Assembly (NCBI GenBank): GCA_036924085.1
Contig: JAVGWX010000013.1
Coordinates: 67,959,859-68,023,858, forward strand
Source: Ariolimax columbianus
Taxonomy: Eukaryota > Mollusca > Gastropoda > Stylommatophora > Arionidae
Length of the DNA: 64,000 nt
Direction: 5' to 3'
Shown here: one piece after another, positions 33,906-44,383 of the stretch
How positions within the stretch are numbered: position 1 is the first letter of the stretch
How the letters are laid out: the number at the start of each line of letters is the position of its first letter
The notes under the pieces: model-generated
Seen by the model: only the letters and a program-made list of their open reading frames with translations
Told to the model about the DNA's origin: nothing
The model's database searches: none
Program-made: the position numbers and the translations under genes

Positions 33906-34290
33906 TCTTCTTCAGCATTGTCTTCTTTGTCTTCTTCTCTTTCATAGTCTACTTCATCGTGGACATCATCATCATCTTCGGTATTCTATTTATCATCGTC
34001 ATCTTTTTCCTCATCATCCTATTTCTCGTCGTCGTCTTTTTTATCATTTTTTCGTCATCTTCTTTGTTATCATCTTCTTCATCATCATATTCGTCTTTGT
34101 CTTCTTATGTGTCTTCTTCTACGTCATCTTCTTCTTCTTTGTCTTCTTCTACATCATCATCTTCTTTGTTTTCTTCAACATCTTCTACGTCGTCTTCTTT
34201 GCCGTCTTCTTCATTATCTCTTCGCTTTTGTCTTCTTTGTCTGCCTTTTTCGCCTTCGCCTCTGTCTTCTTCGTCGTCTTCGTCATCTTA
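33906..34290. repeat. TCN-rich low-complexity tract
   Basis: Degenerate TCT/TCA/TCG/ATC trinucleotides. The frame 33,959-34,525 is mostly Ser because TCN codes for Ser, not because of protein selection that I can detect. Confidence 0.85.
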
Positions 34291-34546
34291 TTTGTTGTCT
34301 ATCATCTGGAAACGAACGTTTTACGTTGTGGTGTTTAACAGCGATATCTGCTTCATTCGGCCCGCACATCCGAATTCTGCACGGGGCAATTTTGGGATCT
34401 GGTTTGCCATTCTTCGTTTGCCGATCCTTATTCTCTTGAGCTTCCACTTTAAACGGAATATGTTCTTGGACAGGTGGTTCGCTGGCCAGAATCAAACGGT
34501 CAGTAATGAGCTGTTGACCACTTAGTGCGACTTTGGCCCGAGGCAC
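34283..34546 (-). CDS. Unassigned open frame, 87 codons
   Basis: The minus-strand frame is not simple repeat after its first residues and has mixed composition (PRAKVALSGQQLITDRLILA near its start, KIAPCRIRMCGPNEADIAV near its end). I do not recognise the family. It could be a fragment of a retroelement ORF1/gag or chance. It runs into the TCN tract at its 3' end. Confidence 0.2.
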   Translation of the reverse strand: MPRAKVALSGQQLITDRLILASEPPVQEHIPFKVEAQENKDRQTKNGKPDPKIAPCRIRMCGPNEADIAVKHHNVKRSFPDDRQQIR

Positions 34547-34966
34547 GTTTTGACTATTTCACAAACTAACGAATTATCCACTATTGTATTCTTGTAGCGT
34601 GCAAGGGTAGGTTTCTGCTTTTTTTTTTGTTTTTATTCAGACGGATTTTCCACAATCGACATGCTTTTGAATTGTGTGTGAATGACTAGGTGTGTAATTG
34701 CAAGAGTTGGAGAGTCTTCTCATCATGAAGGGATACACCGCACTGCTAGTTACTTTAGGACATGCTCTCATGGCAGGACTGGTCTATCCTCGTCTTTGGG
34801 ACTAAAGAGGGTTGTGATTGGGACCAGTATAGAAACTATTAGTATAGAAACAAAAGACACTTCCAGATGTATCTAGGCCAAGATAACCTGTGATGGCAGA
34901 CCTAGCCAGGGGTTGAAGAAATAAGGCAGAAATAACATGTAACTGGCTCTGCTTAGCCGAAATATC
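34547..34966. other. No recognisable feature
   Basis: Unassigned sequence with a T run near 34,620. Confidence 0.45.
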
Positions 34967-34967
34967 A

Positions 34968-35018
34968 GCTGCCAAGCTTTCTTACAATGTCGTAGAGCTG
35001 ATATATTGGCTTCAACAG
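34968..35018 (+). repeat. Lone unit matching the 41-bp minisatellite
   Basis: CTTTCTTACAATGTCGTAGA followed by GCTGATATATTGGCTT matches the unit at 10,826-11,276 with about one change over some 36 bases, yet stands alone here. Confidence 0.8.
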
Positions 35019-35099
35019 TTGCCATACCTGAGCAAAGTAATAAAAAACAGCAGGTGAAAAAATGCTGCAGGAAATCAGAACAGAGCTAAAAAAAAAAAT

Positions 35100-35376
35100 A
35101 CCCAAAGAACCTCAACAGTTGCTCTTGAGTGGCTACCCTCCCAAAGTGGAATCACGGAATGAGAGAGGTGGTGCCCAGTCCACAGCAGGTGGCAAGATGG
35201 AGTAACTTATCAACATAGTGTCTTGCCGAGAAGCAAAAGCTGTCACCCAAAATCAGTACAACTCGAAATAGAATAAAGACGTGGAAGGGAGCAATAGACC
35301 TGACCCAATCTACCAGCTCCACAGACACCAACAAACCACCAACTTTCGCCTGAGTACAGGCAACTGTAGACTATCG
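35100..35376 (+). pseudogene. LINE family D relic, RNase H and following region
   Basis: Across frames it reads a worn VALEWLPSQSGI (RNase H QW-x-P-x-HCG-x, near 35,118), a REAKAV segment near 35,227, and DPIYQLHRHQQTTNFRLSTG with NCRLSDHLHRLKIS near 35,295-35,405. The last block matches the conserved Q-x-x-IFRLRTGHCRL-x-x-HLHRLKI tail. The HLHRLKIS part is then multiplied in the adjoining array, and the C-terminal Cys/His segment follows it. Confidence 0.7.
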
Positions 35377-35697
35377 GACCACCTACATCGGCTCAAGATA
35401 TCAGACCACCTACATCCGCTCAAGATATCAGACCACCTACATCGGCTCAAGATATCAGACCACCTACAACGGCTCAAGATATCAGACCACCTACATCGGC
35501 TCAAAATATCAGTCCACCTACATTGGCTCAAGATATCAGACCACCTACATCGGCTCAAGATATCAGACCACCTACATCGGCTCAAGATATCAGACCACCT
35601 ACATCGGCTCAAGATATCAGACCACCTACATCGGCTCAAGATCAGACCACCTACATTGGCTCAAGATATCAGTCCACCTACATTGGCTCAAGATATC
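35377..35697. repeat. 27-bp minisatellite inside LINE D, about 12 units
   Basis: The unit GACCACCTACATCGGCTCAA plus GATATCA codes in one frame for nine residues, DHLHRLKIS, the LINE's own motif. Being 27 bp it keeps frame. One unit lacks 3 bp (35,630-35,650). On the other strand the same unit is also open. Confidence 0.93.
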
Positions 35698-35794
35698 ACA
35701 CACAAGTGACTGCCCATGTGGAATTGGAGTCCAGGCCCCCGAACATATCCTGCAGCACTGCCCGGCATACTGAGACAACGATGTCAAACTTGGC
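35698..35794 (+). pseudogene. LINE family D relic, C-terminal knuckle
   Basis: Reads SDCPCGIGVQAPEHILQHCP, then AY, near 35,703-35,770: a C-x-C-x8-H-x4-C motif as in LINE B. This is the expected continuation after HLHRLKIS, confirming that the array interrupts one protein. Confidence 0.75.
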
Positions 35795-36256
35795 CAGAAG
35801 ATGCCTAGCAGACGCAGACGATGTGGAGCCGTCACCTGCACCACGAAAGGATTGTGGACTGCCTAGAGCCTGAACTATAGATCTAACGTGACCAAAAAGC
35901 CTGAGCCCAGAAGATGCCTAGCCGACGCAGACGATGTGGAGCCGTCACCTGCACCACGAAAGGATTGTGGACTGCCTAGAGCCTGAACTATAGATCTAAC
36001 GTGACCAAAAAGCCTGAGCCCAGAAGATGCCTAGCCGACGCAGACGATGTGGAGCCGTCACCTGCACCACGAAAGGATTGTGGACTGCCTAGAGCCTGAA
36101 CTATAGATCTAACGTGACCAAAAAGCCTGAGCCCAGAAGATGCCTAGCCGACGCAGACGATGTGGAGACGTCACCTGCACCACGAAAGGATTGTGGACTG
36201 CCTAGAGCCTGAACTATAGATCTAACGTGACCAAAAAGCCTGAGCCCAGAAGATGC
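35795..36256. repeat. 113-bp tandem repeat of the LINE D 3' end, 4 units
   Basis: CAGAAGATGCCTAG occurs at 35,795, 35,908, 36,021 and 36,134, with a partial start at 36,247, each exactly 113 bp apart. The unit covers the last codons of the LINE D frame and the presumed 3' untranslated part (ATCTAACGTGACCAAAAAGC). Units are almost identical (one G/A change in the fourth). Confidence 0.95.
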
Positions 36257-36317
36257 AAAATGATATAATAGCATCAACTGTTGCAGTACTTATAGTTTTT
36301 TTTTCTTGTTTGTTTAC

Positions 36318-36565
36318 GTTCGTTGTTTTTCTCTGTTCCCCAAGGCGGTGTGCGTTACACTACGTTTTTTATTTTTTATATGTCGTCCTAGTGCATCCGA
36401 CTTTGGCATGCATTTTATGTAAGGATCTGCTTCCTCCTGGATTTTCCACTACGGCTTCGTAAAGGTTTGCTTCCCCGGGGTAAAGGCCGGTGCTGTGATG
36501 GGGATCGAACCCAGCTCATTCGGGTTATGCTCCCTGTCACTTAGCCACTAGACCAAGCAGTCCCC
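36318..36565 (-). mobile_element. tRNA-derived SINE2
   Basis: On the minus strand the head carries an A-box-like TGGTCTAGTGG and a B box GGTTCGATCCC near 36,505. The body matches 39,332-39,593: ACCCCGGGGAAGC, GGAGGAAGCAGA, CTTACATAAAATGCATGC, GTCGGATGCA, AACGCACACCGCCTTGGGGA. About 80 percent similar by eye. Confidence 0.8.
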
Positions 36566-36902
36566 ACTTATACATACACTTTTCTTCATTTGAAATGTTG
36601 AACAATGCGTATGCCCTTTTTATAGATAGTTTGACATTGCAAGATACGGCAGGTACAAGGTATTCCGAGTGGATGTGTTGAGTTGTCGAAGATTAGTTTC
36701 ATTTTTTTGTTCTGGATTTAAAAGCTGCACATGCGACAACGGAGATTTTTATCAGCCAAAACACAACTGCAAGGAATACGGTCATTCCAACAAACTTCAG
36801 GAGCGTACATCTAGCAACATCGAGCCCCAAAACAGGATAGACTCTCACACGAAATAAAATAAAACATCGGGTTGCTGTCTTTAAAAAAACAAAAAAAACG
36901 AA
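36566..36902. other. No recognisable gene
   Basis: Unassigned. Ends in an A-rich stretch (36,880-36,900) just before the LINE A relic. Confidence 0.45.
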
Positions 36903-37365
36903 CTAGTCCTGCAGTTGATTCCGGCCCACTGTGGGATTCTTGGACACGAGGGGCAGACGAGCTCGCAGCAGCCGGAAGTGGTGGCACGCTGACTTCCCAT
37001 TGACAGAGTTATGAAGAAGCAAAGACACTCATCTAACAATCCACCAGGGCGGAATGGAGATACCAGCACATAGGATACAAGCTAGAAAACGACAGCATAG
37101 ACAAACTTGGCAGAGATGGACAGTCAGAGATCTTCAGTCCCAGAACGGGATATCGTAGATATGATAGGTCTTAGAAACACCATCACGTGCGATTACGGAG
37201 CACCCAAGTACACACCAGAACATATTCTCCAGGACTTCCCTAACAAGGCAGACCACAGATAGGCAATCTGGCCCAGGGGAGCGACCATGCTTGTAAACCT
37301 GTGGGGGATCTTCCTGAAACGGAGTCTGCTTACTGAAACACACCAGCTAGAAGCATATCATCAGT
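36903..37365 (+). pseudogene. LINE family A relic, RNase H through C terminus
   Basis: Reads LIPAHCGILGHEG near 36,913-36,950 (RNase H P-x-HCGI-x-GNE-x-AD; the frame then shifts to DELAAAGSGG). A SYEEAKTLI-like segment near 37,005-37,035, NDSIDKLGRDGQSEIF near 37,088-37,130, and a TPEHILQD stretch near 37,207-37,230 follow. The tail CATATCATCAGTTG matches the minus-strand copy at 32,226, but here the element joins family X directly at GGGATCAGTATGAGCAGCG. Confidence 0.7.
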
Positions 37366-37715
37366 TGGGATCAGTATGAGCAGCGCATGAGCTGCAGTGG
37401 TCAGCAACCCATAGCTGACTACTAGCGTCAGGGCCAGCGATCCATAGCTGCCAAGACCCTTCTACACCTCCACGCGGTGATCCTGGATAACAGGCTGCAG
37501 CAGGCAGACTGGCTAAGGAGAAGGGATCGAAGAGGGAATGCTAACCCGGTACTCAAAAAATGCTTGCTGAAGTTGGATGTGTTGGACTGAAAGGTGCAAA
37601 TATCGCAGCCAAGCTGTAAACCACGACACAACGCATTCCGTTCTCTGAACTACATCCTGCTACTTAAGCCCTTTCAGAGTTTGGTAGTGGGATATTGAGA
37701 ACGAACGAAGAAGAT
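37366..37715 (+). repeat. Dispersed repeat family X, full-length-looking copy
   Basis: Begins GGGATCAGTATGAGCAGCGC, passes GCTGCAGTGGTCAGCAACCC, CTTCTACACCTCCACGCGGT, GGCTGCAGCAGGCAGACTGG and AAGCTGTAAACCACGACACA, and ends GGGATATTGAGAACGAACGA. It is fused to the LINE A tail on its left. Confidence 0.85.
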
Positions 37716-38150
37716 ATCAGTCGATCGAAGAAGTAGCTCTGGCATTGTTTCAATAAATATAGGCACAGGGCGACTTTCTGCCAACCCTCCTCTGGCTAGG
37801 GCGACTCGTGGCTTACACATTCGTCAGATCCTCCACATACAAGGTGTCTCTTTGTTTGTCAACTCCTGCAGACGCTTCATTAAGTCAAGATTGCAACGAG
37901 GAGAGCTTGCCGGGCGCTGAGCCGAGCACATGATCGTGTTTGGCTTTAGTTATTTCCGTAAACTCGTTTTTGTGGTTTAGCTGTTGCTACATATACGGAG
38001 GTATGTTGGCGGGAACAAAGGGTGAGTCGTTTACGTCAACGCTTAGCTGGTTACGGCCAACCAAACAAATATCCGGTCGCCCATGCCAGATGTAAATTTT
38101 GTATACCCCGGCCTACTGTGGTCCTTATCAATAATAAACGTGTGTATTTC
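37716..38150. other. No recognisable gene
   Basis: Starts with CAGTCGATCGAAGAAG, reminiscent of the family A tail. The rest may be the 5' part of the element disrupted by LINE B at 38,164, but I see no clear motif. Confidence 0.4.
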
Positions 38151-38163
38151 AAACCAAACACAC

Positions 38164-38596
38164 TGCAAGACTACCACAAACAGATACTAGTATGACGTAC
38201 GAAGAGTCAAAACGGCTTATCAAAGCCAGATACATGACCAAATGGGAAACCGAACATACTGGTTACACCAAAAACGATGCATATTACCAGTTGAACCGAA
38301 GAGAGCAGGTCGTTGTCTTCAGACTTCGCACTGGCCACAACAGACTGAGGTACCACCTATTCAACAAATTGAAGATAGGGTGTACCGACGAATGCCCGTG
38401 CGGTACTGATAAAATGATCGCTGAACATCTGCTGCAGAACTGCCCGACATACGAGGATCAGAGAGAGCAGATGTGGCCATCACCAGTGGAACTGCAAGAC
38501 AAGCTCTATGGCAGTGGCGACAGCCTCAGGATGACCGCCGCTTTTTTCGAAAAAATAATGGTTACTGTCTGACTGCGTACGAAGAAGAAGAAGAAG
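38164..38596 (+). mobile_element. LINE family B, 5'-truncated insertion with 13-bp target-site duplication
   Basis: The open frame to 38,572 begins after the RNase H signature (TYEESKRLIKARYMTKWETE near 38,195), continues VVFRLRTGHNRLRYHL and carries the knuckle ECPCGTDKMIAEHLLQNC (C-x-C-x8-H-x4-C). The frame ends MTAAFFEKIMVTV, stop, ACTGCGTACGA, then (GAA)n. AAACCAAACACAC stands on both sides (38,151-38,163; 38,597-38,609). The frame is intact over this length and about 90 percent alike with the copy at 19,986, so both look fairly young. They are 3' fragments, not autonomous elements. Confidence 0.9.
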
Positions 38597-38609
38597 AAAC
38601 CAAACACAC

Positions 38610-39200
38610 AACCAATCCAGCTGAGAGGAACGCCACTGGAAGAGGTAGATATATTTACATACCTAGGAAGTATCATCAACAAGGAAGGAGGGACAGAAGA
38701 GGATACAAAAAAGCAAGAGTTGCATCCGGAATGTTGAAACCCATATGGAACTCCAAGGAAATAAGAAGGAAGACAAAAATAAGGATTTTCAATTCAAATG
38801 TGAAGCCAGTCCTGCTGTATGGAGCAGAAACATGGGAGGATGACTCAAGGCAATGACAGGAGACTGCAGGGTTTTATCAAAAGATGCCTGAGAAAGATTC
38901 CTTATAAAAAAAATGGTTTGACAAAGTTACAAACGACAGACTGTGGGAGAGCGGGATAAGGTAAATTGGAACAGGAAATCTTAGGAAGAAAGTGGAGATG
39001 GATGGGTCATACATTAAGAAAGTCCCAGGCCAGTATCACCAGGTAATCCATGTCATGAAACCCCCAGAGAAGGAGAGGCATTGGCAGATCAAGGACAACG
39101 ATGGAAGGAAGTGGAAAAGATTGCACAGGACAGAGCTGCTTGGCGAGGGTTGGTTGAAAGGGAAGAGCATTTCAGACACCAAATAGAAATGGACGATGTT
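38610..39200 (+). pseudogene. LINE family C relic, post-RT region
   Basis: Reads QPIQLRGTPLEEVDIFTYLG, SIINKEGGTEED (38,613-38,705), ML-x-PIWNSKEIRRKTKIRIFN near 38,730-38,795, and VKPVLLYGAETW near 38,800-38,838. Shifted remnants of a WIGHTLRK-like block follow near 39,000-39,025. AQDRAAWRGLVERE near 39,125-39,165 is the typical end (AQDR-x-x-WR). Stops and shifts are present. The upstream flank of LINE B may be the same element, which would make LINE B nested in it. Confidence 0.75.
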
Positions 39201-39331
39201 ACTCAATTAAGTCAAGCTGTCCAGCTTTTTATAAATATCCTTCATGCACATATATTCATTAGTTAATCATAATGATAAGGACAGGATGTTCACTTCCCGC
39301 CAACGACTACAACAATTCAAAATATGCGTTA

Positions 39332-39593
39332 AGGGGACGGCGTGGCCTAGTGGTTAAGTGACGCGGATCACAACCCAAAGATGCTGGGTTCGATCCCCAA
39401 TCACAGCACCGGCCGTTACCCCGGGGAAGCAAAACCTTAGAATACGCAGGAGGAAGCAGACCCTTACATAAAATGCATGCTGAAGTCGGATGCATTGGGC
39501 CGACAGGCGCAATATAAAAACCACAGCGCAACGCACACCGCCTTGGGGAATAGAGAAATAAGGCGAACGCAAAAAAACAAAAAACAAACAAAC
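39332..39593 (+). mobile_element. tRNA-derived SINE2, full length with target-site duplication
   Basis: A box TGGCCTAGTGG (39,343-39,353) and B box GGTTCGATCCC (39,387-39,397) give a pol III internal promoter. The body includes ACCCCGGGGAAGC, GGAGGAAGCAGACCCTTACA and AACGCACACCGCCTTGGGGA. It ends in an A/C-rich tail near 39,571-39,592. The 8-bp ATGCGTTA flanks both sides (39,324-39,331; 39,594-39,601). Two further copies are at 36,318 and 47,057, both minus. Confidence 0.88.
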
Positions 39594-39601
39594 ATGCGTT
39601 A

Positions 39602-40284
39602 TCGGTACAAGGCCTTCCTTGGCAGTAACAAACACAAAATACCACACACACACACATAAACACGATAACAACACATCAAAAACCCCATGACTGATCACTT
39701 ATAACTGAATCGTATAATAATATTTTAGCAACTGTACATACATGCATTGTCATAGGCGGCTCAGTCTCTGTAGCCCATGTGCTAGCCTTCAAAGGAATGC
39801 AGAGCATGACAATTTGGCACCAGCTCAGCTGCAGGAGCTGCCGGAATGAGTTCGCTATTTTGAAACCATCCGCCTTAGGTGCTACCACTCCGGATTTTCT
39901 GTCTGGGTTTACTCCCGTAGCCCTACCCTCTCCCGAGTCGTTGCCCGCGGATGCTAGTTACTCGAGACATCCGACGATACTCTCATCGTCTCAGGACTAG
40001 CCAGCACTACTTGGCATTCGTGGGTTGCCCCTCTCCTAGGTGAACTGTTTCCGATTGTTCTTTGCTCTGAAAAGGCCTTTATTGTCGTAACGTGGCCTTC
40101 GTCTTATGTGCGGTAACAACCATATCTGCAAATTTAAAAAAAAAAAATAATTACCCTTCTTTATCGCCGCAGCTTCGCTTTATTTTTAAACGGATAGAAA
40201 AATGTGAAAAAACTTTCGTTTCATATTGAGACCGGTACGTTATTTTGAACCTCTGAGTGTCAGAGCATTTGCTGTTCGTTGTAA
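39602..40284. other. No recognisable gene
   Basis: Unassigned sequence with a short CA run near 39,643 and an A run near 40,136. Confidence 0.45.
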
Positions 40285-40345
40285 AGGTTCCGTGATCCGA
40301 TCCTCGTTATCGACACGCCCCAGTTGACCCAGCTATAAAAGGGAA
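40285..40345 (+). repeat. Degenerate SINE3-like fragment
   Basis: CCAGTTGACCCAGCTATAAAAGGGAACCTGG parallels the TCCAGTCGACCCGTCTGAAAATGGGTATCTGG part of the next entry. Confidence 0.35.
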
Positions 40346-40436
40346 CCTGGTTTATGTTGTTGAAGAATCCAAGCAAGGCATGAAACTGGCCAGACCACCT
40401 CAGAAAAAGCTAAATGAAATATCCAACACGAACATA

Positions 40437-40660
40437 TAAGTCGGCCACTGGCTTGTTATGACAAAGGTACAGGGTTCAAACCCCGCTACGGGCTGTTCCA
40501 GTCGACCCGTCTGAAAATGGGTATCTGGCTAACGTCTAGGGAAGAAACAAAAAAGGGCAGCGAGGAAGGGAATTGGCCATCCCCACACCACAAACTGTAG
40601 CTTAGTACAATGAAAGGCCTAACACGTCATCCCCGACGGGAATGTCTGCTAAGGGACTAC
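40437..40660 (+). mobile_element. tRNA-derived SINE3-like element, 5'-incomplete
   Basis: A B-box-like GGTTCAAACCC at about 40,473-40,483 is followed by GTCGACCCGTCTGAAAATGG and a body ending near CCCGACGGGAATGTCTGC. The A box is not convincing (GGCCACTGGC near 40,442). A fragment of another tRNA pseudogene family is possible. Confidence 0.45.
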
Positions 40661-41345
40661 CTTTTTTTGTGATTCGTTAGTTGATCCCCTTCTCTGTACC
40701 CGATGAAGATCTTGTTGCCGTTACGTTTGTGTCCGGGTGTGGTCACACTGAGCCATTACCGATGTTAAGTCAGATGTACCGACCGCCCCAAGTGTTAAGT
40801 TAATGGCTCCGATATTTCAGGCTAGGATTTCACAAAACGAATATAGCCCACCCAGACTGCTGTCGTCGACGGGGGTGGATAAGCTCAGCCAAATCCCCCG
40901 TGAATAATACCCTACTAAAATCTTCTTGTCTCTGGCAAAGAAACTCGTCATGTTCTCCTAATTGTAAAAAAATATTGTCTTTATCAAGAGTGGACTGTAT
41001 TTGCATTGTGCAGATGTTCGTGGCAGGCAAAGACCAGGACGAAGGGGATATTCCCTTCCTCCTCCTCCTTTCCCCCCCCCCCCCCCCCCAATGGATCCGT
41101 CGCTTAATAAGACCTAAAACCAACAGACATGTGGCCAGCGCGTGAGCCCCTGATCTTTACAGGCTAAGCGTGGGCCTGGTCTTATGATTGGCAGGTCGGC
41201 CCATCAGGATCTGGGGGTCGGCCATCGACTGCGCCCTCTGTGATTGATACATCCTAGCTTTCACCAGCCGTGCGGCTGTTATCCCAAGTGGAGTTGTGGG
41301 TTGGATATTTGGGTTCTGTTGGAATGGGTGGTCAAATACTAGCCC
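40661..41345. other. No recognisable gene; C run at 41,076-41,090
   Basis: Unassigned except for a pyrimidine stretch ending in a C run. Confidence 0.45.
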
Positions 41346-42018
41346 TTGTACAGACATATTACTCTCCCCCCCCCCTCTCTCTCTCTATCTCCCTCTCTCT
41401 TTCTCTGTTTCCCACTACCTCTTCTACTATCTTTCTTTCTCTCTATCACAACTTTCTTCCACACTTTCTTTCCCTCGTCCCTTATGTTCATACTTCTCTC
41501 TTCCCCCCTCCCCTTCTCTCTGTCTCCCTCTATATCTTCTACTATATCTCTCCCTCCTGTCTCTTTCTCTCTATCACAACTTTCTTCCCTACTTGCTCAC
41601 CCTCGTCCATCATATTCCTACCTCTCCTGCCCCCTCTCCTCTCTCTCTCTCTTCTACTATCTCTCCCTCATGCACCTTCCTCCTTTTCCTTTCTTTTTCT
41701 CTTTCACAATTTTCTTCCACACTTTCTCTCCCTCCGCCCTCGTCCTTCATATTTATACATCTCCCCCTCTCTCCCGTTCTCCCCCCCCCCTGTCTCCCGT
41801 TCTCTTCTACTATCTCTCCCTCCCTCTCCATCATGCCTCTCTTTCTGTCTTTCACAACTTTCTTCCACTGGTCCCTCATATTTCTACATTTCCTCTTTCT
41901 CTCCTGCTTTATCTTCTACTATCTCTCTCTTCACCCTGCCCCCCCCCCCCCTTCCCTCCTTTCTATTTCTCTCTTTCGCAACTTCCACACTTTCTCCCCC
42001 TAGTCCCTCATATTCCAA

Positions 42019-42057
<39 letters not shown>

Positions 42058-42060
42058 GTC
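41346..42060. repeat. CT-rich tract with degenerate longer-period repetition
   Basis: CACAACTTTCTTCC(A/C)C recurs near 41,446, 41,576, 41,705 and 41,855. TTCTACTATCTCTCCCTC and CCTCATATTTCTAC/CATATTCCTAC also recur, implying an old repeat of roughly 130-150 bp within the pyrimidine tract. A CT run ends it near 42,024-42,052. Confidence 0.85.
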
Positions 42061-42217
42061 TCACACTTTCTCCCAACTATTTCCCGCTTGCTCCCACACT
42101 TATTCCCATTGCTGAGGTCCAAAGGTAAGATTTCTAGAGGTGAGGAATAAAGGCCGTTTGACCCTTTATTTATATTTATTTTTAATATATTTGCTTATGT
42201 TTCGCCCTCGTTTATAT

Positions 42218-43890
42218 TCTCTCTGGATGAAACCTTCTCTCTGGGTGAAACCTCTCTGGATCAAAGCTTCTCTCTGGATGAAACCTCTCTGGGTGAAAGC
42301 TTCTCTCTGGATCAAAGCTTCTCTCTGGATGAAACCTTCTCTCTGGGTGAAACCTCTCTCGATCAAAGCTTCTCTCTGGATGAAACGTCTCTGGATGAAA
42401 GCTTCTCTCTGGATGAAACCTTCTCTCTGGGTGAAACTTCTCTGGATGAAAGCTTCTCTCTGGGTGAAACCTCTCTGGATCAAAGCTTCTCTCTGGATGA
42501 AACCTCTCTGGATGAAATCTCTCTGGATGAAAGCTTCTCTCTGGATGAAAGCTTCTCTCTGGGTGAAACCTCTCTGGATCAAAGCTTCTTTCTGGATGAA
42601 ACGTCTCTGGATGAAATCTTCTCTCTGGATGAAACCTTCTCTCTGGGTGAAACTTCTCTGGATGAAAGCTTCTTTCTGGATGAAACCTCTCTGGATGAAA
42701 CGTCGCTGGATGAAAGCTTCTCTCTGGATGAAACTTCTCTGGATGAAAACTCTCTGGATGAAACCTCTCTGGATGAAAGTTTCTCTCTGGATGAAAGTTT
42801 CTCTCTGGATGAAGCTTCTCTCTGGATGAAACCTCTCTGGATGAAAGCTCTCTGGGTGAAACCTCTCTGGATGAAACCTGTCTGGATGAAAGCTTCTCTC
42901 TGGTGGAAAGCTTCTCTCTGGATCAAAGCTCTCTGGATGAAAACTTCTCTCTGGATGAAAGCTTCTCTCTGGATGAAACCTCTCTTGATGAAAGCTTCTC
43001 TCTGGATAAAACCTCTCTGGATCAAAGCTTCTCTCTGGATGAAGCTTCTATGGGTGAAACCTCTCTGGATCAAAGCTTCTCTCTGGATGAAGCTTCTCTC
43101 TTGGTGAAAGCTTCTCTCTGGATGAAAGCTTCTTTCTGGATGAAAGCTTCTCTCTGGATGAAAGCTTCTCTCTGGATGAAAGCTTCTCTCTGGATGAAAG
43201 CTTCTCTCTGGATGAAAGCCTCTCTCTGGATGAAACCTCTCTTGATGAAAGCTTCTCTCTAGATGAAAGCTTCTCTCTGGATGAAACCTCTCTGGATAAA
43301 AGCTTCTCTCTGGATGAAGCTTCTTTGTGTGAAACCTCTCTGGATCAAAGCTTCTCTCTGGATGAAGCTTCTCTCTGGATGAAGCTTCTCTCTGGGTGAA
43401 ACCTCTCTGGATGAAAGCTTCTCTCTGAATGAAAGCTTCTCTCTGGATGAAAGCTTCTCTCTGGATGAAGCTTCTCTCTGGATGAAAGCTTCTTTCTGGA
43501 TGAAACCTTCTTTCTGGATGAAACCTTCTCTCTGGATGAAAGCTTCTCTCTGGATGAAAGCTTCTTTCTGGATGAAACCTCTCTGGATGAAAGCTTCTCT
43601 CTGGATGAAGCTTCTCTCTGGATGAAGCTTCTCTCTGGGTGAAAGCTCCTCTCTGGATGAAACCTCTCTGCTTGAAACCTTCTCCGGATTAAACCTCTCT
43701 GGATAAAAACATTCTCCGGATGAAACCTTTGGATGAAACCTTCTCTCTGGATGAAACCTTCTCTCTGGATGAAACCTTCTCTCTGGATGAAACCTTCTCT
43801 CTGGATGAATCCACCTCTGTGGCGGAAACCTTCTCTTTGAACGAAACCTTCTCTGGATGGAACCTTTTCTCTGGATGAAACCCTCTCTGG
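42218..43890. repeat. TCTCTCTGGATGAAA array, 15/17/18-bp units
   Basis: The core is CTTCTCTCTGGATGAAAG (18 bp), with shorter CTCTCTGGATGAAAC (15 bp) and 17-bp versions and GATCAAAG variants. Near 43,100-43,215 the 18-bp unit is pure. HindIII-like AAGCTT recurs at junctions. Frames of up to 229 codons (WMKASL repeats) are translations of the unit. Confidence 0.95.
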
Positions 43891-43983
43891 GTCTCTTGTT
43901 TTGTCTGTTTCTCCCCCTACCTTCATTCTTCCCTCTCTATTCCTCTCTATCTGGCTTTCTCTGTGTTTCTCTCACTCTCTCTC

Positions 43984-43984
<1 letters not shown>

Positions 43985-44042
<58 letters not shown>
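43985..44042. repeat. (TATC)n microsatellite
   Basis: Pure TATC run within CT-rich sequence. Confidence 0.97.
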
Positions 44043-44184
44043 GTCTCTTTCTCTTTTCGTGAAAATGCCTTTAATTTTGTTTTAGATTCACTCTCTGTGT
44101 TTCTCTCTTTCTCGATCTCGCTGTTTCTCTTTCTTTCTTGCTTTCTCGCTGTTTCTCTCTTTGTGTTCGTGTGCGTTTCCATTC

Positions 44185-44383
44185 TCCCTCTCCGTGTTTC
44201 TCTCTCACTCGTTCACTCTTTCTTTCTGTCTCGCTCTCCGTGTTTCTCTCTCACTCGTTCACTCTTTCTTTCTGTCTCGCTCTCCGTGTTTCTCTCTCAC
44301 TCGTTCACTCTTTCTTTCTGTCTCGCTCTCCGTGTTTCTCTCTCACTCGTTCACTCTTTCTTTCTGTCTCGCTCTCCCTGTCT
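44185..44383. repeat. 46-bp tandem repeat, about 4 units
   Basis: The unit runs CTCTCCGTGTTTCTCTCTCA, CTCGTTCACTCTTTCTTTCT, GTCTCG; nearly perfect. Confidence 0.95.

Noticed and set aside
33959..34525. Membrane-like N terminus followed by poly-Ser, suggesting a secreted mucin-like protein
   Set aside because: The whole stretch is TCN/ATC low complexity. The hydrophobic start is ATC/TTC simple sequence and there is no conserved ending.
34283..34546. Host gene exon on the minus strand
   Set aside because: Kept only as a low-confidence unassigned frame. I saw no splice-site support, homology or neighbouring exon.
42218..43107. A 229-codon WMKASL-repeat protein
   Set aside because: The unit length switches among 15, 17 and 18 bp without regard to frame, as expected of non-coding slippage.
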